Of a DNA stretch of 64,000 nt, positions 1-9,121 are shown one piece after another. Both the position numbers and the translations under genes were made by a program. The DNA is from Synechococcus sp. WH 7803 (GTDB lineage Bacteria; Cyanobacteriota; Cyanobacteriia; PCC-6307; Cyanobiaceae): positions 775,918 to 839,917 of the forward strand of contig CT971583.1 of assembly GCA_000063505.1 (NCBI GenBank), in the 5' to 3' direction. Every line of letters starts with the position of its first letter. The stretch's first letter is position 1. Under the pieces are notes generated by a model. It was not told where the DNA came from. It searched no databases and saw nothing but the letters and a program-made list of their open reading frames with translations.

Positions 1-798
<798 letters not shown>

Positions 799-897
799 TC
801 AGCACAGGTCGCTTCAGGGGAGGCGATCTGCGCCATTCATCAGTGGGCCTTATCCATCCCATTGCTGATGCTCGTGGCGTTCGGCTTCCGCATCGGG

Positions 898-925
898 TTG
901 TCAAGCCGCAAAGTTCCTTTACATT
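898..925 (+). promoter_or_regulatory. Putative psbA promoter with an HLR1-like half-site
   Basis: A -35-like TTGTCA (898-903) and a -10-like TACATT (920-925) are 16 bp apart and lie about 70 bp upstream of the psbA start. The octamer TTTACATT at 918-925 exactly fits one half of the cyanobacterial HLR1 element, whose consensus is (G/T)TTACA(T/A)(T/A), bound by the response regulator RpaB. No second half-site lies 10 bp away on either side, so this is at best a single half-site overlapping the -10. The rest of 727-993 holds no convincing gene. Confidence 0.4.
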
Positions 926-993
926 GTCGGAGTCGGATCGCCGACTTTCTTTACCGCTGAAGGGTTTTCCCTGACGCTTTCTCCCCCGTTCTC

Positions 994-2073
994 ATGACCA
1001 CCACCATTCAGCAGCGCTCCGGCGCCAATGGCTGGCAGTCCTTCTGCGAGTGGGTCACCTCCACCAACAACCGCCTGTATGTGGGCTGGTTCGGTGTGCT
1101 GATGATCCCCACCCTGCTGGCTGCCACCACCTGCTTCATCGTTGCTTTCATCGCAGCGCCCCCCGTCGACATCGACGGCATCCGTGAGCCCGTCGCTGGC
1201 TCCCTGATCTACGGCAACAACATCATCTCCGGTGCTGTTGTGCCCTCCTCGAACGCCATCGGCCTTCACTTCTATCCCATCTGGGAAGCTGCTTCTCTCG
1301 ACGAGTGGCTGTACAACGGCGGTCCTTACCAGCTGGTTGTCTTCCACTTCCTGATCGGCATCTTCTGCTACATGGGTCGCGAGTGGGAACTCTCCTACCG
1401 CCTCGGCATGCGCCCCTGGATCTGCGTTGCTTACAGCGCACCCGTGGCTGCTGCCTCCGCCGTGTTCCTGGTGTACCCCTTCGGTCAGGGTTCCTTCTCT
1501 GACGGCATGCCCCTCGGCATCTCCGGCACCTTCAACTTCATGCTGGTGTTCCAGGCAGAGCACAACATCCTGATGCACCCCTTCCACATGATGGGCGTCG
1601 CAGGTGTGTTCGGTGGCTCCCTGTTCTCCGCCATGCACGGCTCCCTGGTGACCTCCTCCCTGGTGCGTGAAACCACCGAGAGCGAGTCCCAGAACTACGG
1701 CTACAAGTTCGGCCAAGAGGAAGAGACCTACAACATCGTGGCTGCCCACGGTTACTTCGGTCGCCTGATCTTCCAATACGCCTCCTTCAACAACAGCCGC
1801 AGCCTGCACTTCTTCCTGGCTGCCTGGCCTGTGGTCGGCATCTGGTTCACTGCCCTGGGCGTCAGCACCATGGCTTTCAACCTGAACGGTTTCAACTTCA
1901 ACCAGTCCATCCTTGATGGTCAGGGCCGCGTCCTGAACACCTGGGCTGATGTGCTGAACCGCGCCAACCTCGGCATGGAAGTGATGCACGAGCGCAACGC
2001 TCACAACTTCCCCCTCGACCTGGCTGCTGCTGAGTCCACTCCTGTGGCTCTGCAAGCACCCGCCATCGGCTGA
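994..2073 (+). CDS. psbA: Photosystem II D1 protein, high-light (Glu130) form
   Basis: Full-length D1 of 359 residues, a five-helix thylakoid protein of the photosystem II reaction centre. It carries Tyr161 (YZ), Asp170 and His198, and a C-terminus with NFPLDLA followed by a 15-residue tail, which fits processing after Ala344. Residue 130 is Glu ([10 protein letters not shown]), the state associated with the high-light/stress D1:2 isoform; the low-light form has Gln. It is monocistronic, with a promoter candidate upstream and a strong terminator downstream. Cyanobacteria usually have several psbA copies; only this one lies in the window. Confidence 0.99.
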   Translation: MTTTIQQRSGANGWQSFCEWVTSTNNRLYVGWFGVLMIPTLLAATTCFIVAFIAAPPVDIDGIREPVAGSLIYGNNIISGAVVPSSNAIGLHFYPIWEAASLDEWLYNGGPYQLVVFHFLIGIFCYMGREWELSYRLGMRPWICVAYSAPVAAASAVFLVYPFGQGSFSDGMPLGISGTFNFMLVFQAEHNILMHPFHMMGVAGVFGGSLFSAMHGSLVTSSLVRETTESESQNYGYKFGQEEETYNIVAAHGYFGRLIFQYASFNNSRSLHFFLAAWPVVGIWFTALGVSTMAFNLNGFNFNQSILDGQGRVLNTWADVLNRANLGMEVMHERNAHNFPLDLAAAESTPVALQAPAIG

Positions 2074-2112
2074 GGCTGAAGTCTCCAAAAGATTCAGCGT
2101 CAGTTGAATCGG

Positions 2113-2143
2113 AAAGCCCCCACCGAAAGGTGGGGGCTTTTTG
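2113..2143 (+). terminator. Rho-independent terminator of psbA
   Basis: A perfect 12-bp stem (AAAGCCCCCACC and its complement) closes on a GAAA tetraloop and is followed by a short T run. It starts 40 bp after the psbA stop. Confidence 0.93.
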
Positions 2144-2186
2144 TTGGTTTGCCTCTGGCCGATTCGTCAGGCTGACTGATGAGCTG

Positions 2187-2699
2187 ATGTTGCCCATGCC
2201 CCCTGCTTCTCAACCCACAGCGACAAGCTGCGCCATCTGTTCGCTGCATCTGAACTCAGCGCAACTCGATCCCACGCTGATCTGGAGAGGTGAGCATTGG
2301 TTGCTGCGTCACCATCCCCATCCCAGTCCCCTCGTTGGTTGGTGTTTGCTCGATGTTCGGCGCCATTGCGCAGGACCGGTTGATTTCTCTGCTGCCGAAG
2401 CAGCGGACTGGGGCTTGATCGTGCAGCGCGCCTCGCGCCTGGTGAAGCACGTCAGCGGTTGTGATCGTGTGTACGCCATTGCCTTCGGGGAGGGAGCACG
2501 CCATCTGCATCTGCACCTCATCCCTCGTTGCAATGGGATCCCTGAGACGGAGGCCTGGGCCGTTGCAGACCTCTACCGGGATGTGCAGCACAACTGCCGC
2601 GCAGCGGCAGCTGAAATCGACGTTGAGGCCTGGATTCAAACGGCACAACAAAGGGCCCCTCGCCTGATGGGCGAGGGGCCCGAGGGGGTAAGGGCCTGA
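2187..2699 (+). CDS. HIT-family (histidine triad) protein
   Basis: About 170 residues. The histidine triad HLHLHLIPR (His106, His108, His110) is the active site of HIT nucleotide hydrolases/transferases. An N-terminal CAIC pair (residues 15-18) could bind zinc, as in some HIT proteins. The frame is open from 2130, but that would start inside the psbA terminator, so ATG 2187 (or 2196) is preferred. The last ~15 codons run through the long hairpin at 2653-2681, which probably also ends the facing katG transcript. The nucleotide substrate is unknown. Confidence 0.8.
   Translation: MLPMPPASQPTATSCAICSLHLNSAQLDPTLIWRGEHWLLRHHPHPSPLVGWCLLDVRRHCAGPVDFSAAEAADWGLIVQRASRLVKHVSGCDRVYAIAFGEGARHLHLHLIPRCNGIPETEAWAVADLYRDVQHNCRAAAAEIDVEAWIQTAQQRAPRLMGEGPEGVRA
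2653..2681 (-). terminator. Hairpin likely terminating katG, inside the HIT coding end
   Basis: GGGCCCCTCGCC (2653-2664) and its exact complement (2670-2681) flank a 5-base loop. Read on the minus strand it lies about 27 bp past the katG stop and is followed by TTTGTTGTG, like a terminator. On the plus strand it encodes the last residues of the HIT protein. Confidence 0.6.
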
Positions 2700-2707
2700 C
2701 GACTGCT

Positions 2708-4903
2708 TCAGCTGCGCAGATCGAAGCGGTCGAGCTCCATCACCTTCACCCAGGCTTTGACGAAGTCGGCCACAAAGCGGCTGCCGCCATCGTTCTGGGC
2801 GTACACCTCAACAATGGCGCGAAGCTGGCTGTTGGATCCAAACACCAGGTCGGCGCGACTCGCGCTCCAGCGTTCGGCACCGGTTGCGCTGTCGCGACCG
2901 ATGTAGGCATCCTGCGCCTCGCTGGTTGGCGTCCAGCGGGTTGTCATGTCCAGCAGGTTCACACAGAAATCGTTGCTGAGTACACCGACGTTCTGGGTAA
3001 ACACGCCTTGACGGTTGCCGGCGGTGTTCGCTCCCATCACGCGCAGACCCGCCAGCAGCACGGTCATTTCAGGGGCGCTGAGCGTGAGCAGCTGGGCTCT
3101 GTCGACGAGCAATTCCTCGGCCCGCAGGGGAAGGCCGCTGCGCTGCCAGTTGCGGAATCCGTCGGCCAGGGGCTTGAGCACATTGAACGACGCGGTGTCG
3201 GTTTGCTCCGGGCCCGCATCGCTGCGGCCAGGACGGAAGGGCACCACCACGGTGTGTCCGCCATCGGCGGCAGCCTTCTCCACGGCTGCACACCCTCCCA
3301 GCACGATCAAATCAGCGATCGAGACCGACTTGCCATTGCTGGAGCTGCTGTTGAACTGAGACTGAATCGTCTCCAGAGCCGTGAGCACACCATTGAGTTG
3401 TTCGGGGTCGTTCACCTCCCAGGTGCGTTGGGGCAGCAGCCGGATGCGTCCGCCATTGGCCCCCCCTCGGCGATCGGATCCGCGGAACGTGGACGCTGAA
3501 CCCCAGGCTGCTGCCACGAGGGCGGACACGCTCTGGCCACTGGCCAGGATCTGCTGCTTGAGGGTGCTGATCTCAGCCTCATCGATCAAGGGGTGGGTGA
3601 CAGGCGGAACGGGGTCCTGCCAGATCTGCACCTCCTCGGGAACATCCGGTCCGAGGTAAAGGGCGCGGGGGCCTAAATCGCGATGGGTGAGTTTGAACCA
3701 GGCGCGGGCAAACGCATCGGCGAACGCCTCCTGGTCGAGATGGAAGCGCCGGGCCACCGGCTCCATGATCGCGTCGTGCCTGAGGGACAGATCAGCGGTG
3801 GTCATGATCGGAGCGGAAGACTTCCCAGCCACATGGGCATCGGGAATCATGTGCTCGGGCTTCACATCCTTGGCCGTCCACTGCCAAGCGCCAGCTGGAC
3901 TCTTGGTGAGTTCCCACTCATAGGTGAACATCATCTGGAAATAGCCCTGATCCCATCGGGTGGGGTTCGGTTTCCAGGCGCCTTCGATGCCACTGGTGAT
4001 GGTGTGCTCGCCTTTGCCCGATTCGTAGGTATTGCGCCATCCAAGGCCCTGCTCATGGAGAGCAGCACCTTCCGGTTCGGCCTCAAGGTGGCTGTCCGGA
4101 GCAGCTCCATGGCACTTGCCGAAGGTATGTCCCCCGGCGACCAGAGCCACGGTTTCCTCCACGGTCATGCCCATGCGTGCAAAGGTCTCACGCACGTCGC
4201 GTCCAGAGGCCACGGGATCCGGTTCGCCGTGGGGACCTTCGGGATTCACGTAGATAAGCCCCATCTCCACAGCGGCCAGGGGCTGGTTGAGTTCTCCTTT
4301 GTCGTTGCGGCGCTCATCCTTGAGCCAGCCGGTTTCCTTTCCCCAGAACACATCCTCTTCCGGTTGCCAGATGTCCTCTCGGCCGCCGGCGAAGCCGAAT
4401 GTGCGGAACCCCATGGATTCCAGGGCCACATTGCCCGAAAGGATGATCAGATCAGCCCAGGAGATGGCGTTGCCGTACTTCCGTTTGATCGGCCACAGCA
4501 GGCGCCGAGCCTTGTCGAGGTTGGTGTTGTCAGGCCAGCTGTTAAGGGGGGCAAAGCGTTGATTGCCGTGGCCGGCACCGCCACGACCATCGCCCGTGCG
4601 ATAGGTGCCGGCACTGTGCCAGGCCAGACGGATGAACAAGGCTCCGTAGTGGCCCCAGTCGGCGGGCCACCAGTCTTGAGAGTCGGTCATCAGCGTCTGA
4701 AGGTCGGCCTTCAAGGCGCTGTAATCCAGGCTGGCGAAAGCCGTCGGGTAATCGAATGCGTCACCGAGCGGATTGGAGGCCGGGTGATGCTGATGCAGGA
4801 TCCCGAGGTTGATCTGATTGGGCCACCAGTCGCCGTTGTTCGTGTTGCCGGCTGGTGTGACCGCACCGGTGTGGCCACTGAAGGGGCATTTCAGATCAGA
4901 CAT
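2708..4903 (-). CDS. katG: Catalase-peroxidase
   Basis: 731 residues, normal for a bifunctional heme catalase-peroxidase. The distal pocket [11 protein letters not shown] gives Arg92, Trp95 and His96. Tyr218 (IYVNPEGP) and Met244 (FARMGM) fit the Met-Tyr-Trp cross-link with Trp95 needed for catalase activity. The proximal heme ligand is His259 in GGHTFGK. The C-terminal pseudo-catalytic half is present. It removes hydrogen peroxide in the cytoplasm. The start is the first ATG (MSDLKCPF), with no signal peptide. The gene is convergent with the HIT gene and stands alone. KatG is patchily distributed among marine picocyanobacteria, so gain or loss by transfer is plausible. Confidence 0.98.
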   Translation of the reverse strand: MSDLKCPFSGHTGAVTPAGNTNNGDWWPNQINLGILHQHHPASNPLGDAFDYPTAFASLDYSALKADLQTLMTDSQDWWPADWGHYGALFIRLAWHSAGTYRTGDGRGGAGHGNQRFAPLNSWPDNTNLDKARRLLWPIKRKYGNAISWADLIILSGNVALESMGFRTFGFAGGREDIWQPEEDVFWGKETGWLKDERRNDKGELNQPLAAVEMGLIYVNPEGPHGEPDPVASGRDVRETFARMGMTVEETVALVAGGHTFGKCHGAAPDSHLEAEPEGAALHEQGLGWRNTYESGKGEHTITSGIEGAWKPNPTRWDQGYFQMMFTYEWELTKSPAGAWQWTAKDVKPEHMIPDAHVAGKSSAPIMTTADLSLRHDAIMEPVARRFHLDQEAFADAFARAWFKLTHRDLGPRALYLGPDVPEEVQIWQDPVPPVTHPLIDEAEISTLKQQILASGQSVSALVAAAWGSASTFRGSDRRGGANGGRIRLLPQRTWEVNDPEQLNGVLTALETIQSQFNSSSSNGKSVSIADLIVLGGCAAVEKAAADGGHTVVVPFRPGRSDAGPEQTDTASFNVLKPLADGFRNWQRSGLPLRAEELLVDRAQLLTLSAPEMTVLLAGLRVMGANTAGNRQGVFTQNVGVLSNDFCVNLLDMTTRWTPTSEAQDAYIGRDSATGAERWSASRADLVFGSNSQLRAIVEVYAQNDGGSRFVADFVKAWVKVMELDRFDLRS

Positions 4904-5009
4904 TCGACGCGAACAACAGGTTCTTTCGGGACCTTATTCAATGCATCCAATCGCCGCCAGCGATCTAGCGCACATTGGAAGAGGCTGAAGTACCTGCGGG
5001 GACACGAGC

Positions 5010-5540
5010 TCAGGAGTTGCTCAAAGCCATCCCCAGAAAGTCACGTTTGCCGATGTTGACACCGTTATGCCGAAGAATGGCGTAAGCCGTTGTGGTGTGG
5101 AAATACACATTGGGCAACAGGAAATCCGTGAGGAACTCGAGGGCGTGGAAGGTGAGTTTTCCGCCACCGAAGCTCTTGGGGATCGGCATCACCACGCTGC
5201 TTTGCTCCTTGCCGATGAATGCTTCTGCAGGGAATGCCTCCAGTTGCGCGAGGGTGGTGTCGATACGGGCAATCAGCCCCTCAAAACTTGGGGCGTTGTC
5301 GGGAAGGGATGAAGGATCCTCGCCAATAAGCCGTGCTGCTCCTCGGCGGGCGATGTCGGTGGCGGCCTGCACCTGTTGCTGAAGATCGAACATGTCGGGA
5401 TAGAGCCGACTGGCCAGCAGCACGGTTTCATCGATTCCCCGCGCCTCGAGATCGGCGGCCGCCAGGCGCAGAATTTCCTGCAAGTTGCTGAGGACCCGTT
5501 TGAGCTGCCGGATGGCCAGGGTGTGCAGGTCGGTGCTCAT
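5010..5540 (-). CDS. DUF1993 family protein (DinB-like fold)
   Basis: 176 residues from ATG 5540 (MSTDLHTLAIRQLKRVL). An upstream in-frame start at 5630 would overlap the preceding kinase gene by about 65 bp, so 5540 is chosen. The sequence reads like the DUF1993 family: a helical N-terminus, a central SFGGGKLTFHALEF segment and a C-terminal LPNVYFHTTTAYAILRHNGV segment. The family has a DinB-like four-helix bundle; its function is not established. It is probably cotranscribed with the kinase 25 bp upstream. Confidence 0.8.
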   Translation of the reverse strand: MSTDLHTLAIRQLKRVLSNLQEILRLAAADLEARGIDETVLLASRLYPDMFDLQQQVQAATDIARRGAARLIGEDPSSLPDNAPSFEGLIARIDTTLAQLEAFPAEAFIGKEQSSVVMPIPKSFGGGKLTFHALEFLTDFLLPNVYFHTTTAYAILRHNGVNIGKRDFLGMALSNS

Positions 5541-5565
5541 GGCCGGGGGACTGAGGACCCCACTC

Positions 5566-6399
5566 TTAGCCATAGGGACCGAAACGCGTCGCGCAGGCAG
5601 CACCACAGCGCGCACCGAGTTGCACGGCATCCGCCACTGCCCAGCCCGCGGCCAGGCCAGCGGTCACACCCGCGGCAAAGCTGTCGCCGCAGCCGTAGGA
5701 CTCGACGCTGGGACCAGGGAGAGGCTCTGGGGCAAAGCGACCTCCGGGAACCAACAGACCACCCTCAGCACCCTCTGTGGCGATGCGCAGCCTGGGGGCG
5801 GGTTCAGGGGTTCCCTCGGGCAGCTGTTCGCTGGGATCAAGGCCACTGCCGATCAAGGCATCCAGTGGAACCGATGCCTCCTCCAGCACCGGCAGACGCA
5901 GCCTTGGCGTGGCTGTGAGCACCCTGGCTTGTCGGGCCAGGCGCAAGCCAGCGGCATCGGTCGCGGACACGAACACGCCATCGCAGCTCGCCAAGCGTTC
6001 CCAGCCAAGGTCATCCTCTGCGCAAGGGGTGAGGCGTTCCCCAATCACGGTGATGGCCCGGTCGCCGCCGGGATCCATCAGGCTGATGCCACGCCGGCTC
6101 GGGGTGTCGCGCCAGGCAACCACAGGCTCCACCCCCAGCTCCCTGAGGCGTTGTTCACTGCGTTGTCCGATGGCATCGGAGCCGAGAGCGGTGAAAAACA
6201 GCACCCGACGCCCAGTGAGACGCGCCAGCTGAACAGCAACGACAGCTCCTGCGCCGGCCGGTTCCTCGAGGGATCGGCAGGCCCGGCTGATGCGGCCTGG
6301 CTGGGGCAGAGCATCGACTTCCAGAAACGTGACCCATTCCTGATGACCGATCACGGCCAGGTTCAAGGCGGACAGGTCTGGCAGGTCGTTGAGGTCCAC
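5566..6399 (-). CDS. PfkB/ribokinase-family sugar kinase
   Basis: About 277 residues from GTG 6399; an ATG at 6450 would overlap the upstream gene by 47 bp. The C-terminal anion-hole and catalytic-Asp motif GCGDSFAAG and an EEPAGAGAVVAVQLARLTG segment mark a PfkB-family kinase. The family phosphorylates sugars or nucleosides with ATP; the substrate cannot be read here. It lies 4 bp after the stop of the upstream TM protein, so the two are likely cotranscribed. Confidence 0.85.
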   Translation of the reverse strand: MDLNDLPDLSALNLAVIGHQEWVTFLEVDALPQPGRISRACRSLEEPAGAGAVVAVQLARLTGRRVLFFTALGSDAIGQRSEQRLRELGVEPVVAWRDTPSRRGISLMDPGGDRAITVIGERLTPCAEDDLGWERLASCDGVFVSATDAAGLRLARQARVLTATPRLRLPVLEEASVPLDALIGSGLDPSEQLPEGTPEPAPRLRIATEGAEGGLLVPGGRFAPEPLPGPSVESYGCGDSFAAGVTAGLAAGWAVADAVQLGARCGAACATRFGPYG

Positions 6400-6403
6400 A
6401 GGG

Positions 6404-6970
6404 TTAGGGCAGAGGCAGCACGGACTTGGCTGCATCACGCAGGCGCACATTGATCTTGCCGCCCACGGAGTTCACCCTGACCCCGCCGATGATGTTGAGC
6501 GTCTCCCCATCGGGAGTGCTCACCTGCAGTGTTTCACCATCCACCGCCTGAATGGAGACGGGATTGGAGACCTCCGAAACGACGATGGGGGTGTCCACAT
6601 TCACATCACTGTTGACCTCCAGCGGTGTGCTGGTGTCCACCTGAATCGGCCGGCTTAAGGACACTCCTTCCGGGACTTTGACGCTGCCGCTGACTGGAAG
6701 CGCCTTAATGGCCTCGACGGACAGCGCACCCTCACTTTTAACGCGCACGGGGACTTTGAACTGTTCCACGCTCACGCCTCCGACAAGTTTCACAGGCAGG
6801 GGCTGACTGAGAGGCAGACCGATGGGGATTGGTTTTCTCAGAATCTGTACGGCGGCGATGGCAACGGCCCAGGCCGCCAGGACGACGGCCAGGGGCCAGC
6901 GACTGGCCATCAGCAGCTCGAACCAGCGGGGATCGTTCGCTTGCCTTTGCGTGTCGCCGCGGTCGGTCAT
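6404..6970 (-). CDS. Membrane-anchored protein of unknown function, beta-rich
   Basis: 188 residues. A single N-terminal TM helix (about residues 28-48) follows a charged cytoplasmic leader. The rest is short alternating Val/Pro-rich strands (PVKLVGGVSVEQFKVPVRV and similar), suggesting a repeated beta structure on the far side of the membrane. I do not recognise the family. It sits immediately upstream of the PfkB kinase. Confidence 0.65.
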   Translation of the reverse strand: MTDRGDTQRQANDPRWFELLMASRWPLAVVLAAWAVAIAAVQILRKPIPIGLPLSQPLPVKLVGGVSVEQFKVPVRVKSEGALSVEAIKALPVSGSVKVPEGVSLSRPIQVDTSTPLEVNSDVNVDTPIVVSEVSNPVSIQAVDGETLQVSTPDGETLNIIGGVRVNSVGGKINVRLRDAAKSVLPLP

Positions 6971-7049
6971 GGCTGCTGTTGCACAAAATCAACCCGGTTG
7001 TACCGGGTTCTGGGATCGGCAGCATGAATCCGAAGGGGGCTTCAAGCGA

Positions 7050-7319
7050 TCAGAGTTCGTAGTCCTCCTCGAATTGGCTCAGCAGCCCCTTGTAGAGAGC
7101 CAGGGTTCCCTCGCTTTCTTCGGTCACGCCTTCGCTGTCATAAAGCTGGGTGAGATGGGCGCTGGCCACGTGCACGCGGGAAAACGCTTCCGCATATTCG
7201 TTCTGAATGTCTTCTTCCCGGATATCCCGAATCATCGCGGAGATGAACTCCACTTTTTTTTGGGCGGCTTTGATTTCAGCCTCCATCTCCTTGCTGAGCT
7301 TGCGGCGCTTGCGAGGCAT
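7050..7319 (-). CDS. Conserved hypothetical cyanobacterial protein, 89 aa
   Basis: The N-terminus MPRKRRKLSKEMEAE is very basic, followed by predicted helices and an acidic C-terminus (FEEDYEL). It reads as a small soluble helical protein. It lies downstream of hli on the same strand, with a hairpin between them. No function can be assigned. Confidence 0.65.
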   Translation of the reverse strand: MPRKRRKLSKEMEAEIKAAQKKVEFISAMIRDIREEDIQNEYAEAFSRVHVASAHLTQLYDSEGVTEESEGTLALYKGLLSQFEEDYEL

Positions 7320-7334
7320 GCCTCTGATCTGACA

Positions 7335-7358
7335 GCCCTCAACACTAGAGCTGAGGGC
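7335..7358 (-). terminator. Hairpin between hli and the next gene
   Basis: GCCCTCA (7335-7341) pairs with TGAGGGC (7352-7358). It lies 16 bp after the hli stop on the minus strand. No clear T run follows, so it could be an attenuator or an mRNA end-stabiliser. Confidence 0.35.
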
Positions 7359-7373
7359 GTGTGGTGGCGTTGA

Positions 7374-7610
7374 TCAGAAGCAGAAGGGCAAATACTGGGC
7401 ACTGCAGGCGGCATAGCCATCAACCAGGGGGCCCAAGCCGATCTGATGCAAGATGCCTTGTCCCGTCAGCCCCTCGGTGATCACACCAATCACAAATCCG
7501 AGCATGGCGGCGCGTCCGTTGAAACGTTCGACCTTTGCCAGCTGCTCTTCGTGAATGGCACGAGCCGCCGAGCCTTGGAACCAGCTGTCTTGTGCGGAAT
7601 TGCGCTCCAT
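7374..7610 (-). CDS. hli: High-light-inducible protein (Hli/Scp), one-helix Chl-binding family
   Basis: 78 residues. The signature KVERFNGRAAMLGFVIGVIT contains the ExxNGRxAM core of the LHC-superfamily helix, whose Glu and Asn bind chlorophyll. Hli proteins sit in the thylakoid, bind chlorophyll and carotenoid, and protect photosystem II during excess light. A GTG at 7619 is also in frame, but ATG 7610 has AGG at a proper distance. A palindrome lies just upstream. Confidence 0.93.
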   Translation of the reverse strand: MERNSAQDSWFQGSAARAIHEEQLAKVERFNGRAAMLGFVIGVITEGLTGQGILHQIGLGPLVDGYAACSAQYLPFCF

Positions 7611-7624
7611 GTCTTGCACCTGTC

Positions 7625-7634
7625 GTTGTACAAC
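7625..7634. promoter_or_regulatory. 10-bp palindrome upstream of hli
   Basis: GTTGTACAAC is a perfect palindrome 15 bp before the hli start. Next to it, on the minus strand, TTACTGTTACAG contains a GTTACA core like half of an HLR1 (RpaB) site. It may be an operator, but its position between promoter and start is not proven. Confidence 0.3.
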
Positions 7635-7667
7635 AAACTGTAACAGTAATTTGACGATTGGTTTTGA

Positions 7668-8321
7668 CTAGGCCTTTTTCCATTCAACAGGCTTTCTGCG
7701 CCGGGGGTAAAGCTCGCGGCAGAGCGGGCACACCGTGCCGTCGCACCCTCGGGCCGTGCAGTACTCCCGCCCGTAAAAAATGATCTGGAGATGAAGCTTG
7801 TTCCAAGAGTCTTTGGGAAACAGCTTCTTGAGATCTTTTTCGGTTGTCGCCACCGACTCTCCGCTGCTCAGCCCCCAGCGCTGGGCCAAGCGGTGGATGT
7901 GGGTATCCACAGGGAATGCGGGAACACCGAAAGCTTGCGCCATCACCACGCTGGCGGTTTTGTGGCCCACGCCTGGCAGCGCTTCCAGTTCTTCGAAGCT
8001 GGCCGGAACCTGGCCTGCATGCACATTCACAAGAATGTGGGCCAACTTGTGCACATTCTTGGATTTGGTCTTGGCCAGGCCAAGTTGGCGGATATGGGAG
8101 AGGATCTCGTTCTCGTTGAGGGCGGCCATCGCTTCTGGCGTGGGGCCGGCGGCAAACAGTGCGGGTGTGACCTCATTCACCTTTTTGTCGGTGCACTGAG
8201 CGCTGAGCAGAACCGCGATCAACAGGGTGAACGGATCGCTGTGGTCGAGAGGGATCGGCGGTTCGGGATAGTGCGCGTTCAATCGCTCCAGAACCACGGC
8301 CGCCCGCTCGTGCTTCTTCAT
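7668..8321 (-). CDS. nth: Endonuclease III (DNA glycosylase/AP lyase)
   Basis: 217 residues. The helix-hairpin-helix LPGVGHKTA carries catalytic Lys121, and Asp139 lies in PVDTHIHR. It excises oxidised pyrimidines and nicks abasic sites in base-excision repair. Four C-terminal cysteines (188, 193, 198, 201) probably hold the 4Fe-4S cluster. Their spacing is C-x4-C-x4-C-x2-C rather than the C-x6-C-x2-C-x5-C of the E. coli enzyme. Confidence 0.95.
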   Translation of the reverse strand: MKKHERAAVVLERLNAHYPEPPIPLDHSDPFTLLIAVLLSAQCTDKKVNEVTPALFAAGPTPEAMAALNENEILSHIRQLGLAKTKSKNVHKLAHILVNVHAGQVPASFEELEALPGVGHKTASVVMAQAFGVPAFPVDTHIHRLAQRWGLSSGESVATTEKDLKKLFPKDSWNKLHLQIIFYGREYCTARGCDGTVCPLCRELYPRRRKPVEWKKA

Positions 8322-8398
8322 GACGCTGAAACGAAAGCGTCATCGTTGCAGCGCTTCCTTCCGGATGCGAGCATCAACAACCTCTGAAACCTCCGTTG

Positions 8399-8578
8399 AT
8401 GAGCTCCCAGGCGTCTAGACCCGAATCCGACACGCTGAGCGCTTACGAACGGGTGGTGCAAAAAGAGGAGGAAGCCGCACAGAAGCGAGCGAAAGCTGAG
8501 GATGCAAAAGCAAAAGAGGATGATCCCAGCGACCTCTACAGGCAGCACAGCCATCAGCAGTCGATGGAAGGGGGGTGA
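8399..8578 (+). CDS. Small charged coiled-coil-like protein, 59 aa
   Basis: ATG 8399 (a TTG codon precedes it in frame). The middle is a run of Glu, Lys and Ala (EEEAAQKRAKAEDAKAKEDD) likely to form a long helix, with a DLYRQHSHQQS tail. Composition fits a real small soluble protein, but I recognise no family. It is convergent with the next gene. Confidence 0.5.
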   Translation: MSSQASRPESDTLSAYERVVQKEEEAAQKRAKAEDAKAKEDDPSDLYRQHSHQQSMEGG

Positions 8579-8585
8579 CGCTGAT

Positions 8586-8828
8586 TCAGGACCCTGGTTG
8601 GATCGCTTTTTTCACAGACTCAACGCCCTTCTGGATTGCTTCGGCTGGTGCCTTGATCATCTGCTGTTTGGTGTTCGACCAGATGTTGATGGCATACACA
8701 ATTGATCCTCCAATGATCAGCGCGGCCACAACCAAGCCGATGCCATTGCCTCCCTGCTTGATCACCACGGGTTGCTGCTGATCCTGTTCGCTCATGGCCA
8801 AGGTCGTTCCTGAAGCGGTTGTAGCCAT
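8586..8828 (-). CDS. Small single-pass membrane protein
   Basis: 80 residues, or 69 from ATG 8795 (MSEQDQQQP). One TM helix (GIGLVVAALIIGGSIVYAI) is followed by an amphipathic Lys/Ala-rich tail. The layout is typical of small thylakoid or plasma-membrane proteins of Synechococcus. Function unknown. Confidence 0.6.
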   Translation of the reverse strand: MATTASGTTLAMSEQDQQQPVVIKQGGNGIGLVVAALIIGGSIVYAINIWSNTKQQMIKAPAEAIQKGVESVKKAIQPGS

Positions 8829-8893
8829 CGCGCCCGATTCTGGCCGCTGAGTGGATTTGACTTACGGTCACGGTCGACGTCGCCATTGCTTCC

Positions 8894-9121
8894 TTGAGCA
8901 GCACAACCCGGGGTGTGATCTACGTGTCGGTGTGGGTGGTGATTTGGGGCACCGCTGCGTCGCTTGTTGATTGGCTTCTCCTCAATGCCGATCTCTACGA
9001 GACCGGCAGTTTCGGGCAGGTGGCCACATTCATCGGCTACGGAGCTGCTGCTGCCGTTCTGGCCGTGAAAGCCTCCGGTCGCTTCTTGGGGGGGGGCAGC
9101 GCAGAGGACGAAGAGAGCTAA
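8894..9121 (+). CDS. Small two-helix membrane protein
   Basis: 75 residues from TTG 8894; no in-frame ATG is available. Two hydrophobic segments (about residues 8-29 and 42-59) are followed by a Gly-rich turn and an acidic end (SAEDEES). The last codons overlap the end of the facing rhomboid gene by 4 bp. Function unknown. Confidence 0.6.
   Translation: MSSTTRGVIYVSVWVVIWGTAASLVDWLLLNADLYETGSFGQVATFIGYGAAAAVLAVKASGRFLGGGSAEDEES

Noticed and set aside
919-2088. 389-codon minus-strand open frame antisense to psbA
   Set aside because: Composition (His/Gln/Val/Gly-rich, no motifs) is that of a GC-rich shadow of the conserved psbA frame.
3683-5059. 458-codon plus-strand open frame antisense to katG
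   Set aside because: No recognisable domain; it mirrors a fully conserved katG coding region.
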